9,095 nucleotides of DNA from Woeseiaceae bacterium (GTDB lineage Bacteria > Pseudomonadota > Gammaproteobacteria > Steroidobacterales > Woeseiaceae): assembly GCA_022866645.1 (NCBI GenBank), contig JALHUQ010000427.1, forward strand, positions 1 through 9,095. Reading direction: 5' to 3'. Each line of letters begins with the position of its first letter. The stretch's first letter is position 1. The position numbers and the translations under genes were made by a program. A model generated the notes under the pieces. That model ran no database searches. It was given only the letters and a program-made list of their open reading frames with translations, and was not told where the DNA came from. Positions 1-6,790 of this stretch are shown one piece after another.

Positions 1-40
1 ACGGGCCGACAGCGAGCGGGTTGAGCGATCGAACCAAGGA
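1..40. other. Left edge, no assignable feature
   Basis: These 40 bases lie downstream of the lipoprotein stop codon. On the minus strand a TTG occurs at 38-36 and its frame stays open to the window edge, so a following minus-strand gene could begin here. There is no clear Shine-Dalgarno sequence and too little sequence to judge. I see no hairpin with a T-run that would act as a terminator. Confidence 0.3.
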
Positions 41-658
41 CTAGTTGTCGCCGTCGTCTTTGCGCCTCTGCAATTCATTGCGAATCGATTCCAGATCCAA
101 CGGCGGCTCATCTTCCGTTGGCGCTACAGCGCTGACGGGTGCATTGCCACCATCCGTCGCTTGCATCGTATTGACTGGGCCGGACGAGGAAACTGCCTGC
201 GCCGAACGTTCCGGGATTACCGCCTGCGGCGAGTTTCCGGAATCGGCTTCTCCAACCGACGATTGATCTTCCCTGGGTGGCGCCACACCGAACTGGGCCA
301 GATACTCAGCCTCTATTCTCCGTCGCTCGGCGTCTGCCACTCGCTGTCGCGCCTGTGCGGCTGCTTCCTGCGTCCCTCGAAACGCCTGACGCTTGCGCTC
401 AGACCGGGCTTCCTGTTCAGCGCGGCGGACCGCGGCGTCCTTCGATTCGATCAGTTGCGACGCCTGGCGGGCGTTGACGCATTCGGGATCGTAACGTGTC
501 GCGTTTCGATTCTCGGAACAACGCACCATTGCGGCCTCGAGCATCATCGGGTTCGCCATAAAATCAGCCGCCGAACGCGGCGGTCGATCCTCAGCACAAG
601 CAGCCAAGAGGCTAATTCCGCTCAGGATCAGAGTCAGGTGTGTATGAATACTACGCAT
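41..658 (-). CDS. EexN-like outer-membrane lipoprotein of unknown role
   Basis: Predicted 205-residue lipoprotein. The N-terminus is a signal peptide with a textbook lipobox, LAAC, so lipidation is expected at Cys21. The next residue is Ala rather than Asp, which favours sorting to the outer membrane. After the anchor comes a segment at residues 30-67 with two cysteines (Cys47 and Cys60) in the pattern ...FMANP...VRCSEN...DPECVNA. This resembles the small EexN lipoprotein family, known from entry exclusion in conjugative plasmids but also found on chromosomes. Residues 72-121 are an Arg/Glu/Ala-rich likely coiled coil, 122-187 are low-complexity Pro/Ser/Ala, and the C-terminus (188-205) is a short charged helix. 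The coil and tail make it longer than a minimal EexN protein. The ATG at 658 is chosen because it gives the complete signal peptide; no strong Shine-Dalgarno precedes it. No conjugation genes are visible, so an exclusion role is not supported. The lipoprotein call is firm and the family call is from memory of the motif. Confidence 0.85.
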   Translation of the reverse strand: MRSIHTHLTLILSGISLLAACAEDRPPRSAADFMANPMMLEAAMVRCSENRNATRYDPECVNARQASQLIESKDAAVRRAEQEARSERKRQAFRGTQEAAAQARQRVADAERRRIEAEYLAQFGVAPPREDQSSVGEADSGNSPQAVIPERSAQAVSSSGPVNTMQATDGGNAPVSAVAPTEDEPPLDLESIRNELQRRKDDGDN

Positions 659-715
659 CGTTCGATAGTCGGTCTTTGTTGGCCAGTGGCATTTGTTGCT
701 GGGGTTGCGAGAGTG

Positions 716-734
716 ATAGTAGCAAAAATGTCAA
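716..734 (-). promoter_or_regulatory. Possible extended -10 promoter for the lipoprotein gene
   Basis: On the minus strand the sequence TGC-TACTAT (724-716) has an extended -10 element (TGn) and a 4/6 match to TATAAT. It would start a transcript near 709, leaving about 50 nt of leader before the ATG at 658. A perfect TTGACA occurs on the same strand at 734-729 but sits only 7 nt from this -10, so the two cannot form one normal sigma-70 promoter. This is inferred from sequence only. Confidence 0.35.
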
Positions 735-789
735 ATCGTGATATCGGCTCGAGTTCGCAGTTTTGAACGGAACTGGCCAGATTTCGCGC

Positions 790-795
790 TATAGT
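790..795 (+). promoter_or_regulatory. Possible -10 box (TATAGT) for the LplT-PlsC gene
   Basis: TATAGT within GCGCTATAGTC matches the sigma-70 -10 consensus at 5/6 positions. A transcript from it would start near 802 and give a leader of about 24 nt before the TTG at 826. The best -35-like sequence, TTGAAC at 763-768, is 21 nt upstream, which is too far, so the -35 is weak or absent. The same GCTATA(G/C)T pattern occurs before the 82-residue gene at 7434-7441. Confidence 0.4.
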
Positions 796-813
796 CACCG
801 GTCGCAGGCTCAC

Positions 814-828
814 AAGGAAAGAATCTTG
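814..828 (+). promoter_or_regulatory. Ribosome binding site that fixes a TTG start
   Basis: AAGGAAAGA at 814-822 is a good purine-rich Shine-Dalgarno sequence, with AGGA ending 7 nt before the TTG at 826. This decides between two in-frame TTG codons. The upstream one at 763 has no such signal, and the 21 residues it would add (763-825) are not hydrophobic or domain-like. Confidence 0.7.
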
Positions 829-2709
829 TCTGATTCCAGTCAGTTTTCGCTGCTCGGCCAACGACGCTTCGCGCCCTTCTTCGGCACACAGTTCCTCGGC
901 GCCCTGAATGACAACATATTCCGCAATGGTCTTGTGATCCTGATCACATTTCAGGGCGTCAGCGTCCTTGGCATGGGTCACACTGTCCTCGCGAATGTGG
1001 CCGCATTTCTTTTCATACTTCCGTTCTTCCTTTTTTCCGCGACGGCGGGACAACTCGCGGACAAGTACGAGAAGTCCATGTTGATGCAGCGCATAAAGTT
1101 GCTTGAAATTGGATTGATGACGCTCGCCGCAATCGCCCTGCTCTCACAACAATATGCAATTCTGTTGTTTGTTTTGTTTCTCATGGGCTGTCAGTCCACG
1201 CTGTTTGGTCCGGTGAAGTACGCCTATTTGCCGCAAAAATTGCATAGCGATGAATTGATTGGCGGCAACGCTCTTGTCGAATCCGGAACCTATGTCGCGA
1301 TAATTGTTGGCCTGATCGTCGGCGTCGAAACAGTCGATTTCCAATCCGACCGGCAAACCTTGCTGGCGTTTACACTCGTCGGCGTGGCCTGTGTCGGATA
1401 CCTCGCAAGTCGCCAGATACCAAAAACCGATGCGGTTGATGCCGAGCTAAAAATTAACTGGAACGCCTGGCAGGAAACCTGGCACATCGTCAGTTTCGCT
1501 CGCGAAGAGAAGAGCGTCTTTCTATCCATACTTGGAATATCCTGGTTCTGGTTTTTTGGGTCAGCGATGACTATCCAGATTCCCGCTTATACCGCGGACA
1601 TCCTCCATGGCAATGAGTCCGTCGTAACCACCTTGCTTGTTGCATTCGCTGTCGGTGTCGGAATCGGATCATTGCTTTGCGAACGCATGTCCGGACGCCG
1701 AATCGAGCTGGGTCTGGTTCCATTCGGGTCGATTGGCATGAGTCTCTTCGCGGTCGATTTGTATTTTGCACAGCCTGACGCTGCGCTCACCAGCGTATCG
1801 TCAGTCAGCGATTTCCTTAGCCGTGCCGGCAGTTGGCGAATTCTCGCAGATCTCGCCCTGCTCGGTGCGTTCGGCGGCTTCTACAGCGTACCGTTATACG
1901 CGCTCATTCAAAAACGCTCTGAACGACGACACCTTTCACGCATCATCGCCGCCAACAATATTATCAATTCTCTGCTAATGGTCAGTGCCGCAATAATCAG
2001 CATTGTCATTCTGAAGTCCGGCTTCTCGATACCTCAGCTGTTTCTTTTCATCGCTGCGATGAATGCGGTGGTCGCAATTTACATTTATTCGCTGCTTCCC
2101 GAATTTCTAATGCGATTTCTCGCGTGGTTGGTCATTAACATCGTGTACAGAATCCGCCCGACCGGACTCGAGAACATTCCCAAGACTGGCCCCGCCATCG
2201 TTGTGTGTAACCATGTCAGTTTCATGGACCCGATTATTCTTGGGGGATCCGTCGCACGACCAATGCGCTTCGTCATGTACTACAAGATATTTCAAATGCC
2301 GTTTCTCAGTTTCCTTTTCCGCAACGCAAAGGCAATCCCAATTGCATCGAAGTCCGAGGATGAGGAGCTGATGAGAGCTGCTTTCGAGAAAGTTGACGCT
2401 GAACTCGCAGCCGGCAACATAGTCTGCGTTTTCCCAGAGGGCGGGTTAACCACTGACGGTGAAGTACAGCACTTCAAACCCGGTATCGAGAAGATAATCG
2501 AACGGCGCCCGGTTCCTGTAATTCCGGTTGCTCTCGGACGCTTGTGGGGAAGCTGGTTCAGCCGCCGAAAAAGCGGTGGGATCCGCAAAATTCCGGGGCG
2601 ACTTTTCGCCCGCGTTCCGGTTGTCATCGGAACACCTGTCGCACCTGCAGACGCCAGCGCCGAAAGCCTGGAATTGCTGGTCAGAACGCTTCGTGGGGAT
2701 ATGCGTTAA
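826..2709 (+). CDS. LplT-type MFS flippase fused to PlsC-type acyltransferase
   Basis: Predicted 627-residue inner-membrane protein with two parts. Residues about 12-425 are a multi-spanning major facilitator domain of the LplT (lysophospholipid flippase) type; the N-terminal FLGALNDN and the loop FGPVKYAYLP are typical. Residues about 440-627 are a 1-acylglycerol-phosphate acyltransferase (PlsC) domain. It has the catalytic HX4D motif NHVSFMD (His463, Asp468), the substrate motif FPEGG (536-540) and the late VPVIPVAL motif (563-570). In known systems LplT brings lysophospholipids to the inner leaflet and Aas re-acylates them, so this protein plausibly does both steps. The acyl-ACP synthetase (AMP-binding) domain that follows PlsC in Aas, and in the longer three-domain fusions, is absent; the protein stops just after PlsC. 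The acyl donor would then be acyl-ACP or acyl-CoA supplied elsewhere. The TTG start at 826 is chosen from its ribosome binding site and because the first residues match the usual start of this family. The stop lies inside the 3' end of the convergent gene. Confidence 0.9.
   Translation: MSDSSQFSLLGQRRFAPFFGTQFLGALNDNIFRNGLVILITFQGVSVLGMGHTVLANVAAFLFILPFFLFSATAGQLADKYEKSMLMQRIKLLEIGLMTLAAIALLSQQYAILLFVLFLMGCQSTLFGPVKYAYLPQKLHSDELIGGNALVESGTYVAIIVGLIVGVETVDFQSDRQTLLAFTLVGVACVGYLASRQIPKTDAVDAELKINWNAWQETWHIVSFAREEKSVFLSILGISWFWFFGSAMTIQIPAYTADILHGNESVVTTLLVAFAVGVGIGSLLCERMSGRRIELGLVPFGSIGMSLFAVDLYFAQPDAALTSVSSVSDFLSRAGSWRILADLALLGAFGGFYSVPLYALIQKRSERRHLSRIIAANNIINSLLMVSAAIISIVILKSGFSIPQLFLFIAAMNAVVAIYIYSLLPEFLMRFLAWLVINIVYRIRPTGLENIPKTGPAIVVCNHVSFMDPIILGGSVARPMRFVMYYKIFQMPFLSFLFRNAKAIPIASKSEDEELMRAAFEKVDAELAAGNIVCVFPEGGLTTDGEVQHFKPGIEKIIERRPVPVIPVALGRLWGSWFSRRKSGGIRKIPGRLFARVPVVIGTPVAPADASAESLELLVRTLRGDMR
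2681..2709. other. Tail-to-tail overlap of two convergent genes
   Basis: The last 29 bp of the LplT-PlsC gene (stop TAA at 2707-2709) and of the minus-strand NTPase/WD40 gene (stop TGA at 2683-2681) are shared. Each transcript must therefore run into the other gene before ending. I see no GC-rich hairpin with a T-run on either strand near here. Confidence 0.85.
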
Positions 2710-5700
2710 GTCGATCGCCCCATTCTTGCAGCAGCTCGTTGCCGTTGCCAAACAGCCCGGCCGACGAAGAGCCGCTGAAATTCAACTCGACGATTTCGAT
2801 ATACCCGTTCTTCGCTATCGGCAGGTACACCGCGCGCTTGCGCCCGGAATCTGGAAGTCCGTTGCCGTGCACGATGCCGGCGCCGAGGAGGGGTCGTGGA
2901 ACGAATAAAGCGTCTATCCAGTTCAAACCGGAATTCGAGGAGCTCGCCTGATGCACCCAACGTGAGGTCGTGAAGTAAACTCGCGCACCGCTGGTTCCGA
3001 AAGTGATTTCCTGCACATCCGACGGCAATTGCAAAGTCGCATCGCCTATTCGTCCCTCCGACAGCCTGAATTGGCTCGCAAGATTGTCTTCGTCCACCAC
3101 AATCAAGAAGTCACCATTGGGCGCAGCGCGCAGCAATCGAATTCCGACTGGACCTTGCCAGACCTGCTGCATATTCCAGTTGCCACCGGCAGAGCGAGCC
3201 AGCAGTTGCACTGTACCGTCATCGCCACCGAGAAAAAGACGGTCCTCTGCCGCGAATGTCAGACTGGTATACGCGCTTCCGAATCCATGTTCCGAGACGA
3301 CAGTCCCAGCACCAATGTCAATAACAAAAACGCGACTGCCACTCAACAGGCCGATGAAACCGCCGTCCGGCGAAAATTCGATGCGCGATATCGGCGGTCC
3401 GGGTACATCAATTATGGCGGCGAGCGGCTCGCCACTGCCGGTCATCCACAGTCGCACGCTATTATCTGCAGCGACGCTCGCTGCCAGTAACTCCGATGGT
3501 GCGACTGCCACCAGGCGAACTTCACTATTGTGTCCGACAAAACTGAGGTCCTCGCTGATCTGCGCAATGTCAGCCAGCGTTGCGCCGGAGGGTACTATGT
3601 GGACGTGCCCTGCGGGATCACCAATTGCGACAAACGAGCCGTCCGCCGCTACGCCGACTGGACGATCCGCCGCCGGACTCCAGATTACGTGGGTATCGGA
3701 CTGTTTAGTTCCGTCGCCAACGGCGCTCGCAGCAGGTACGCGCCAGATTCGCGGTTCATCGTCAGCACTGCCCGTCAGCAATATTTGTTCATCCCGACTA
3801 AACGCCAGCATATCCACTGGCTGATTCGCGTCCCGAACACCAAGCGGCGGTCCGATCATTTTTCCATCTTCGCTGCTGAAAATCTGAAACCCGGTTTCTG
3901 GGCGACCGGCTGCGAAGATGTTTCCTGAAGGTGAAAATGCGAACTGCCAGTTCCCGCTACCGAACTCCTCCAGCAGAGGACTCCGCGGCTTTTTCGTATT
4001 CCAGAGCGTAAGGCCAGAGTCAGGATAAACGGCGCCCATCGTCGAACCGTCGGCCGACAAGCTAATGGACGCCGGCTGCGTCGGCAGGTCAAACTGCCCT
4101 AACAGTTCCGATGACTGAAAGTCCCAAAGTCGAACGGCCCTATCGAAATCAGCGACCGCGACCCGGCTGCCCGCCGCATCAATTGCCACGAGGGCAGGTA
4201 CACCTGCAATGGCGACTTCTGCAGCGACCCGCCCGTCATCCAGATTCCACAATTCCAGTCGACTCTCAACGTCACCGCGCCGCTCGACAAACAAGTGTGT
4301 CCTGTCCGACGTCAGCTTCGCCGTGTTGCTTGCTGCACCAACCGGTAGCGACGTGATGCGATCTCCAGTCGCCGTATCCCAGAGATTGACCTTGTCCTGC
4401 GAGGCCGAAATCAATCGCCGCGTGGAAGCGTCGAGGCCTATCAGCGTCTCGCTTTCAGGAAGTGCGATGGCGCGTACTGGCTCAGCGAAAGTCAAATCCC
4501 AAATCCTGGCGCTGTCACTTTGCACGGCCCGCGCGACGGCATACCGACCTGACGAGTCAAACCAGATGTTATCTGTCTCGCGCTCCACCGGGTCGGGAAT
4601 ATTCAGGCCGCGCTGAAAGTACTCTACGGCGCCCTGCGAATTGAGTTTCAGATTCCAGCCGACCAACTGTCCGGCGACTCCAAGCGCTTCGTCGCGAACG
4701 CTGATACTCCAGGTACCGCTCAACGACTCACCAATCAATTCGCTAAGTTGCTGATCTGGAATCCGGATGTCGTCATTGCTCGACGCGCGTTCCATGCCAG
4801 TTTCGATTTCGACCGTTCGGCCAGACGGAGCGATTATCTTGATACGCAAATCTGCCATCCGTGCATGGCTGATATTCAGTGTTAGCCCGATTCGGCTAAC
4901 TCCGCCCGCTCGGTCGACGATGACCCGCCGTAGCAAAGGGTTAACCTCCAACGCTGTCATCGACCACGGCTCGCGGCCTTGCAACCCTTGGGGCGTATAC
5001 GAATATTGCGAAATTGCTGCGCCAACCGCTGTCGTCAGCACCATACCGGTCGGGTCGAAAACAGTTGTCCCGGTCGATATCGCCGGCAGCGTAGCCTGCA
5101 GCAGCGGATAGTCGTCACCAATGAGCGCCGCCGCTCGCTGGCGGCGTGCCGAAGTCGCAAAGACAAACGACCTGATCTTTGCCAGCAGTGCCTCGTCTCT
5201 GTCCTCCTGCCGCACAGCAAGACTGTGTTTTCGATCCCAAAAATTCGCTTTGAACTGTTCTGCAAGGTGGCCTGAATCGGGCAAACCCGAAACGAGCGTC
5301 GCCAGCTGCTTAATCTCGATCTCATCACTGCTTGCGGACGCGCGCCGTTGCAAAAAATTTCGAAATAGATTTTCCGCGGTGTCTGCATGCCCCGGAAATG
5401 AGCGAAAATTCTCGTAGGCCTCGATCGCGACGGGTATCTCCACCTCATCGGATGTCAGTGCGCGCACGTATGGCCCCGGTAACCATTGCGTGTACCAAAG
5501 CGGGATCAACGCGAAGAGCAGCAAGACACCAGCGACAATTGCAGGAACTTTGAATCGGATCGGCAGATTTTCGTTCGCCCAGCGGGCTGTAAAAACCAAT
5601 TCGTACAATCTGTTGCGGACGCTTAGGTTGCTCTCTTCATCGATGACCAACAGACCGACTGCCATAAGGCGTCTTTGCAGTGCAGAGCCGAGGTCTGCGG

Positions 5701-6790
5701 GCACCTCTACTCCCTTGCGGATTTTGCCGTACAAATTCAGTAGCGGCTCGCAGCGCTTTTCGTCATTAGCGATGGCGCGGTGAATATGACTCATGTGTGG
5801 TTCGCTGTGAAGAGCTGCGCGACCCGCTAGTTGCAAGTTCGCAATTCGATCCACAATTTCTTCGATGTTTTCGCCGCCTGGCTCCCGAGCGACAGCGCGT
5901 GCAAGTTTCTGGCTTAGATACGGCTGTCCGTTGGTCCAGTAGAAAATCCGGTCCAGCGCTGCCGTGGCGTCATCTCGATTCCGATTGAGTTCGGTCGCGA
6001 ATAACTCCAGATCGGCACGCGAGAAGTCGTTAAGTATTACCTGTCGTGTGACGTTAAACGGCGATAGTTCGGCTTCCTGCATCAAGCTGACCGGATCGCA
6101 CTCACCCAGTAGCACAAAACTCAGTCTTGAAAAGTCGGGATCCGTCGTCCGGGCATTGTGCGCCGCACGAATACTCGTGAGTAACTGATCAGCGAACGGA
6201 AGCTTCTCCATGCACTGTATTTCGTCAACAAATACGACTATCGGTTCAGCAATGTGCTGCAGGATGACCTCCGAATAGAACGCCAGTAGTCTCTGCCGAT
6301 TGCTTAGAACGGATTTGTCATGCCACCACGACTGCAAATCGTAACGGATACGCAGTTGCCGCAGGAGGCGGTACGCGACGCTGTAGTACCAACGGCCTGA
6401 ATCGGCGCTCCCTTCACGGTCGCCAATTTGTTCGAGGTCGAGAATCGCGACCTTGAAGCCCTTGCTTTCAAGACGCGCCGCGGTGGCGGCTATCAGGCTG
6501 GATTTACCACTTCTATCGGGCGCAAGGACGTGCGCATAGTTGCCGGAGATGACAATGTTGAATAGCTGATCATCCGCTCGTCGACGGATGTAGCCCGCCC
6601 GCACAGCGTGCAGCGGCAGGCCCACGCTGAAGAACTCGCCTGTTATATCCAGGCTGGCGTATTGTTGGTCCTTGTCTTCTTCGGTCGAATCCGCAGCCAC
6701 ATTGCTTCCCGGTAAGAACGCTAATGTATTCTCTGTAAAATCCAGCGTGACTGCCAGCGTAAGGCCATAGTGTGATGAAAATAGCTTCAT
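2681..6790 (-). CDS. Membrane-anchored AAA-like (STAND-type) NTPase with P-domain and double WD40 propeller
   Basis: Predicted 1369 residues; family known, exact role unknown. Residues about 53-410 match the AAA-like domain found before WD40 repeats in cyanobacterial proteins. They contain Walker A APDRSGKSS (Lys96), Walker B VVFVDE (Asp189, Glu190), the LSFVLLGECDP strand (223-233) and the STAND-like WTNGQPYLSQKL motif (285-296). One hydrophobic helix follows at 415-436, with Arg/Lys before it, suggesting an N-terminus in the cytosol. Residues 440-560 are mostly helical. Residues about 600-720 look like a proprotein-convertase P-domain: H642, DLRIKI, APSG, GE, GTW, VRD and GWNL in the usual order. 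From 740 to the end come WD40-type blades, with strand ends such as RIWDL, NLWDT, ELWNL, RLWDF, TLWNT, RIWRV and RLWMT; I count about 14, enough for two seven-bladed propellers. All three cysteines (193, 231, 347) precede the membrane helix. The ATG at 6790 is the only Met start outside the kinase gene. A GTG at 6700, preceded by GGGAAG, is an alternative that would leave a normal promoter gap. Confidence 0.87.
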   Translation of the reverse strand: MKLFSSHYGLTLAVTLDFTENTLAFLPGSNVAADSTEEDKDQQYASLDITGEFFSVGLPLHAVRAGYIRRRADDQLFNIVISGNYAHVLAPDRSGKSSLIAATAARLESKGFKVAILDLEQIGDREGSADSGRWYYSVAYRLLRQLRIRYDLQSWWHDKSVLSNRQRLLAFYSEVILQHIAEPIVVFVDEIQCMEKLPFADQLLTSIRAAHNARTTDPDFSRLSFVLLGECDPVSLMQEAELSPFNVTRQVILNDFSRADLELFATELNRNRDDATAALDRIFYWTNGQPYLSQKLARAVAREPGGENIEEIVDRIANLQLAGRAALHSEPHMSHIHRAIANDEKRCEPLLNLYGKIRKGVEVPADLGSALQRRLMAVGLLVIDEESNLSVRNRLYELVFTARWANENLPIRFKVPAIVAGVLLLFALIPLWYTQWLPGPYVRALTSDEVEIPVAIEAYENFRSFPGHADTAENLFRNFLQRRASASSDEIEIKQLATLVSGLPDSGHLAEQFKANFWDRKHSLAVRQEDRDEALLAKIRSFVFATSARRQRAAALIGDDYPLLQATLPAISTGTTVFDPTGMVLTTAVGAAISQYSYTPQGLQGREPWSMTALEVNPLLRRVIVDRAGGVSRIGLTLNISHARMADLRIKIIAPSGRTVEIETGMERASSNDDIRIPDQQLSELIGESLSGTWSISVRDEALGVAGQLVGWNLKLNSQGAVEYFQRGLNIPDPVERETDNIWFDSSGRYAVARAVQSDSARIWDLTFAEPVRAIALPESETLIGLDASTRRLISASQDKVNLWDTATGDRITSLPVGAASNTAKLTSDRTHLFVERRGDVESRLELWNLDDGRVAAEVAIAGVPALVAIDAAGSRVAVADFDRAVRLWDFQSSELLGQFDLPTQPASISLSADGSTMGAVYPDSGLTLWNTKKPRSPLLEEFGSGNWQFAFSPSGNIFAAGRPETGFQIFSSEDGKMIGPPLGVRDANQPVDMLAFSRDEQILLTGSADDEPRIWRVPAASAVGDGTKQSDTHVIWSPAADRPVGVAADGSFVAIGDPAGHVHIVPSGATLADIAQISEDLSFVGHNSEVRLVAVAPSELLAASVAADNSVRLWMTGSGEPLAAIIDVPGPPISRIEFSPDGGFIGLLSGSRVFVIDIGAGTVVSEHGFGSAYTSLTFAAEDRLFLGGDDGTVQLLARSAGGNWNMQQVWQGPVGIRLLRAAPNGDFLIVVDEDNLASQFRLSEGRIGDATLQLPSDVQEITFGTSGARVYFTTSRWVHQASSSNSGLNWIDALFVPRPLLGAGIVHGNGLPDSGRKRAVYLPIAKNGYIEIVELNFSGSSSAGLFGNGNELLQEWGDRLNAYPHEAF
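6701..6788. promoter_or_regulatory. Possible divergent promoter region within the 5' end of the NTPase gene
   Basis: If the NTPase protein starts at GTG 6700, these 88 bp become the intergenic space between it and the kinase gene. The plus strand carries TAAAAT at 6736-6741 and the minus strand carries TACATT at 6730-6725, both weak -10-like hexamers with poor -35 partners. GGGAAG (6710-6705, minus) lies 4 nt before the GTG. The first 30 codons of the longer reading have no recognisable domain, which fits either reading. This is a proposal, not a demonstrated promoter. Confidence 0.25.

Noticed and set aside
729..734. Perfect TTGACA on the minus strand as a -35 box
   Set aside because: At the normal 16-18 nt distance the sequence is CTCGCA-like, not a -10 hexamer, and the nearest TACTAT is only 7 nt away.
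161..766. A 201-codon plus-strand open frame opposite the lipoprotein gene
   Set aside because: It has no ribosome binding site or domain pattern and is antisense to a gene with a clear lipobox and cysteine motif.
763..825. Upstream TTG start for the LplT-PlsC protein
   Set aside because: It has no Shine-Dalgarno, and the likely -10 box at 790-795 would fall inside it. The TTG at 826 has AAGGAAAGA at the right distance and gives the usual family N-terminus.
634..1053. A 139-codon minus-strand open frame spanning the divergent region
   Set aside because: It runs across the promoter region and antisense to the flippase domain, with very basic, low-information sequence at its start.
2640..2780. 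Rho-independent terminator between the convergent genes
   Set aside because: No stable stem followed by a T-run on either strand could be found by eye.
3003..3824. A 273-codon open frame on the plus strand, opposite the WD40 region
   Set aside because: It lies wholly inside the NTPase/WD40 gene, is rich in Ser/Arg/Pro without any domain pattern, and the opposite strand has a continuous, well-recognised protein. It is an antisense shadow of GC-rich coding DNA.
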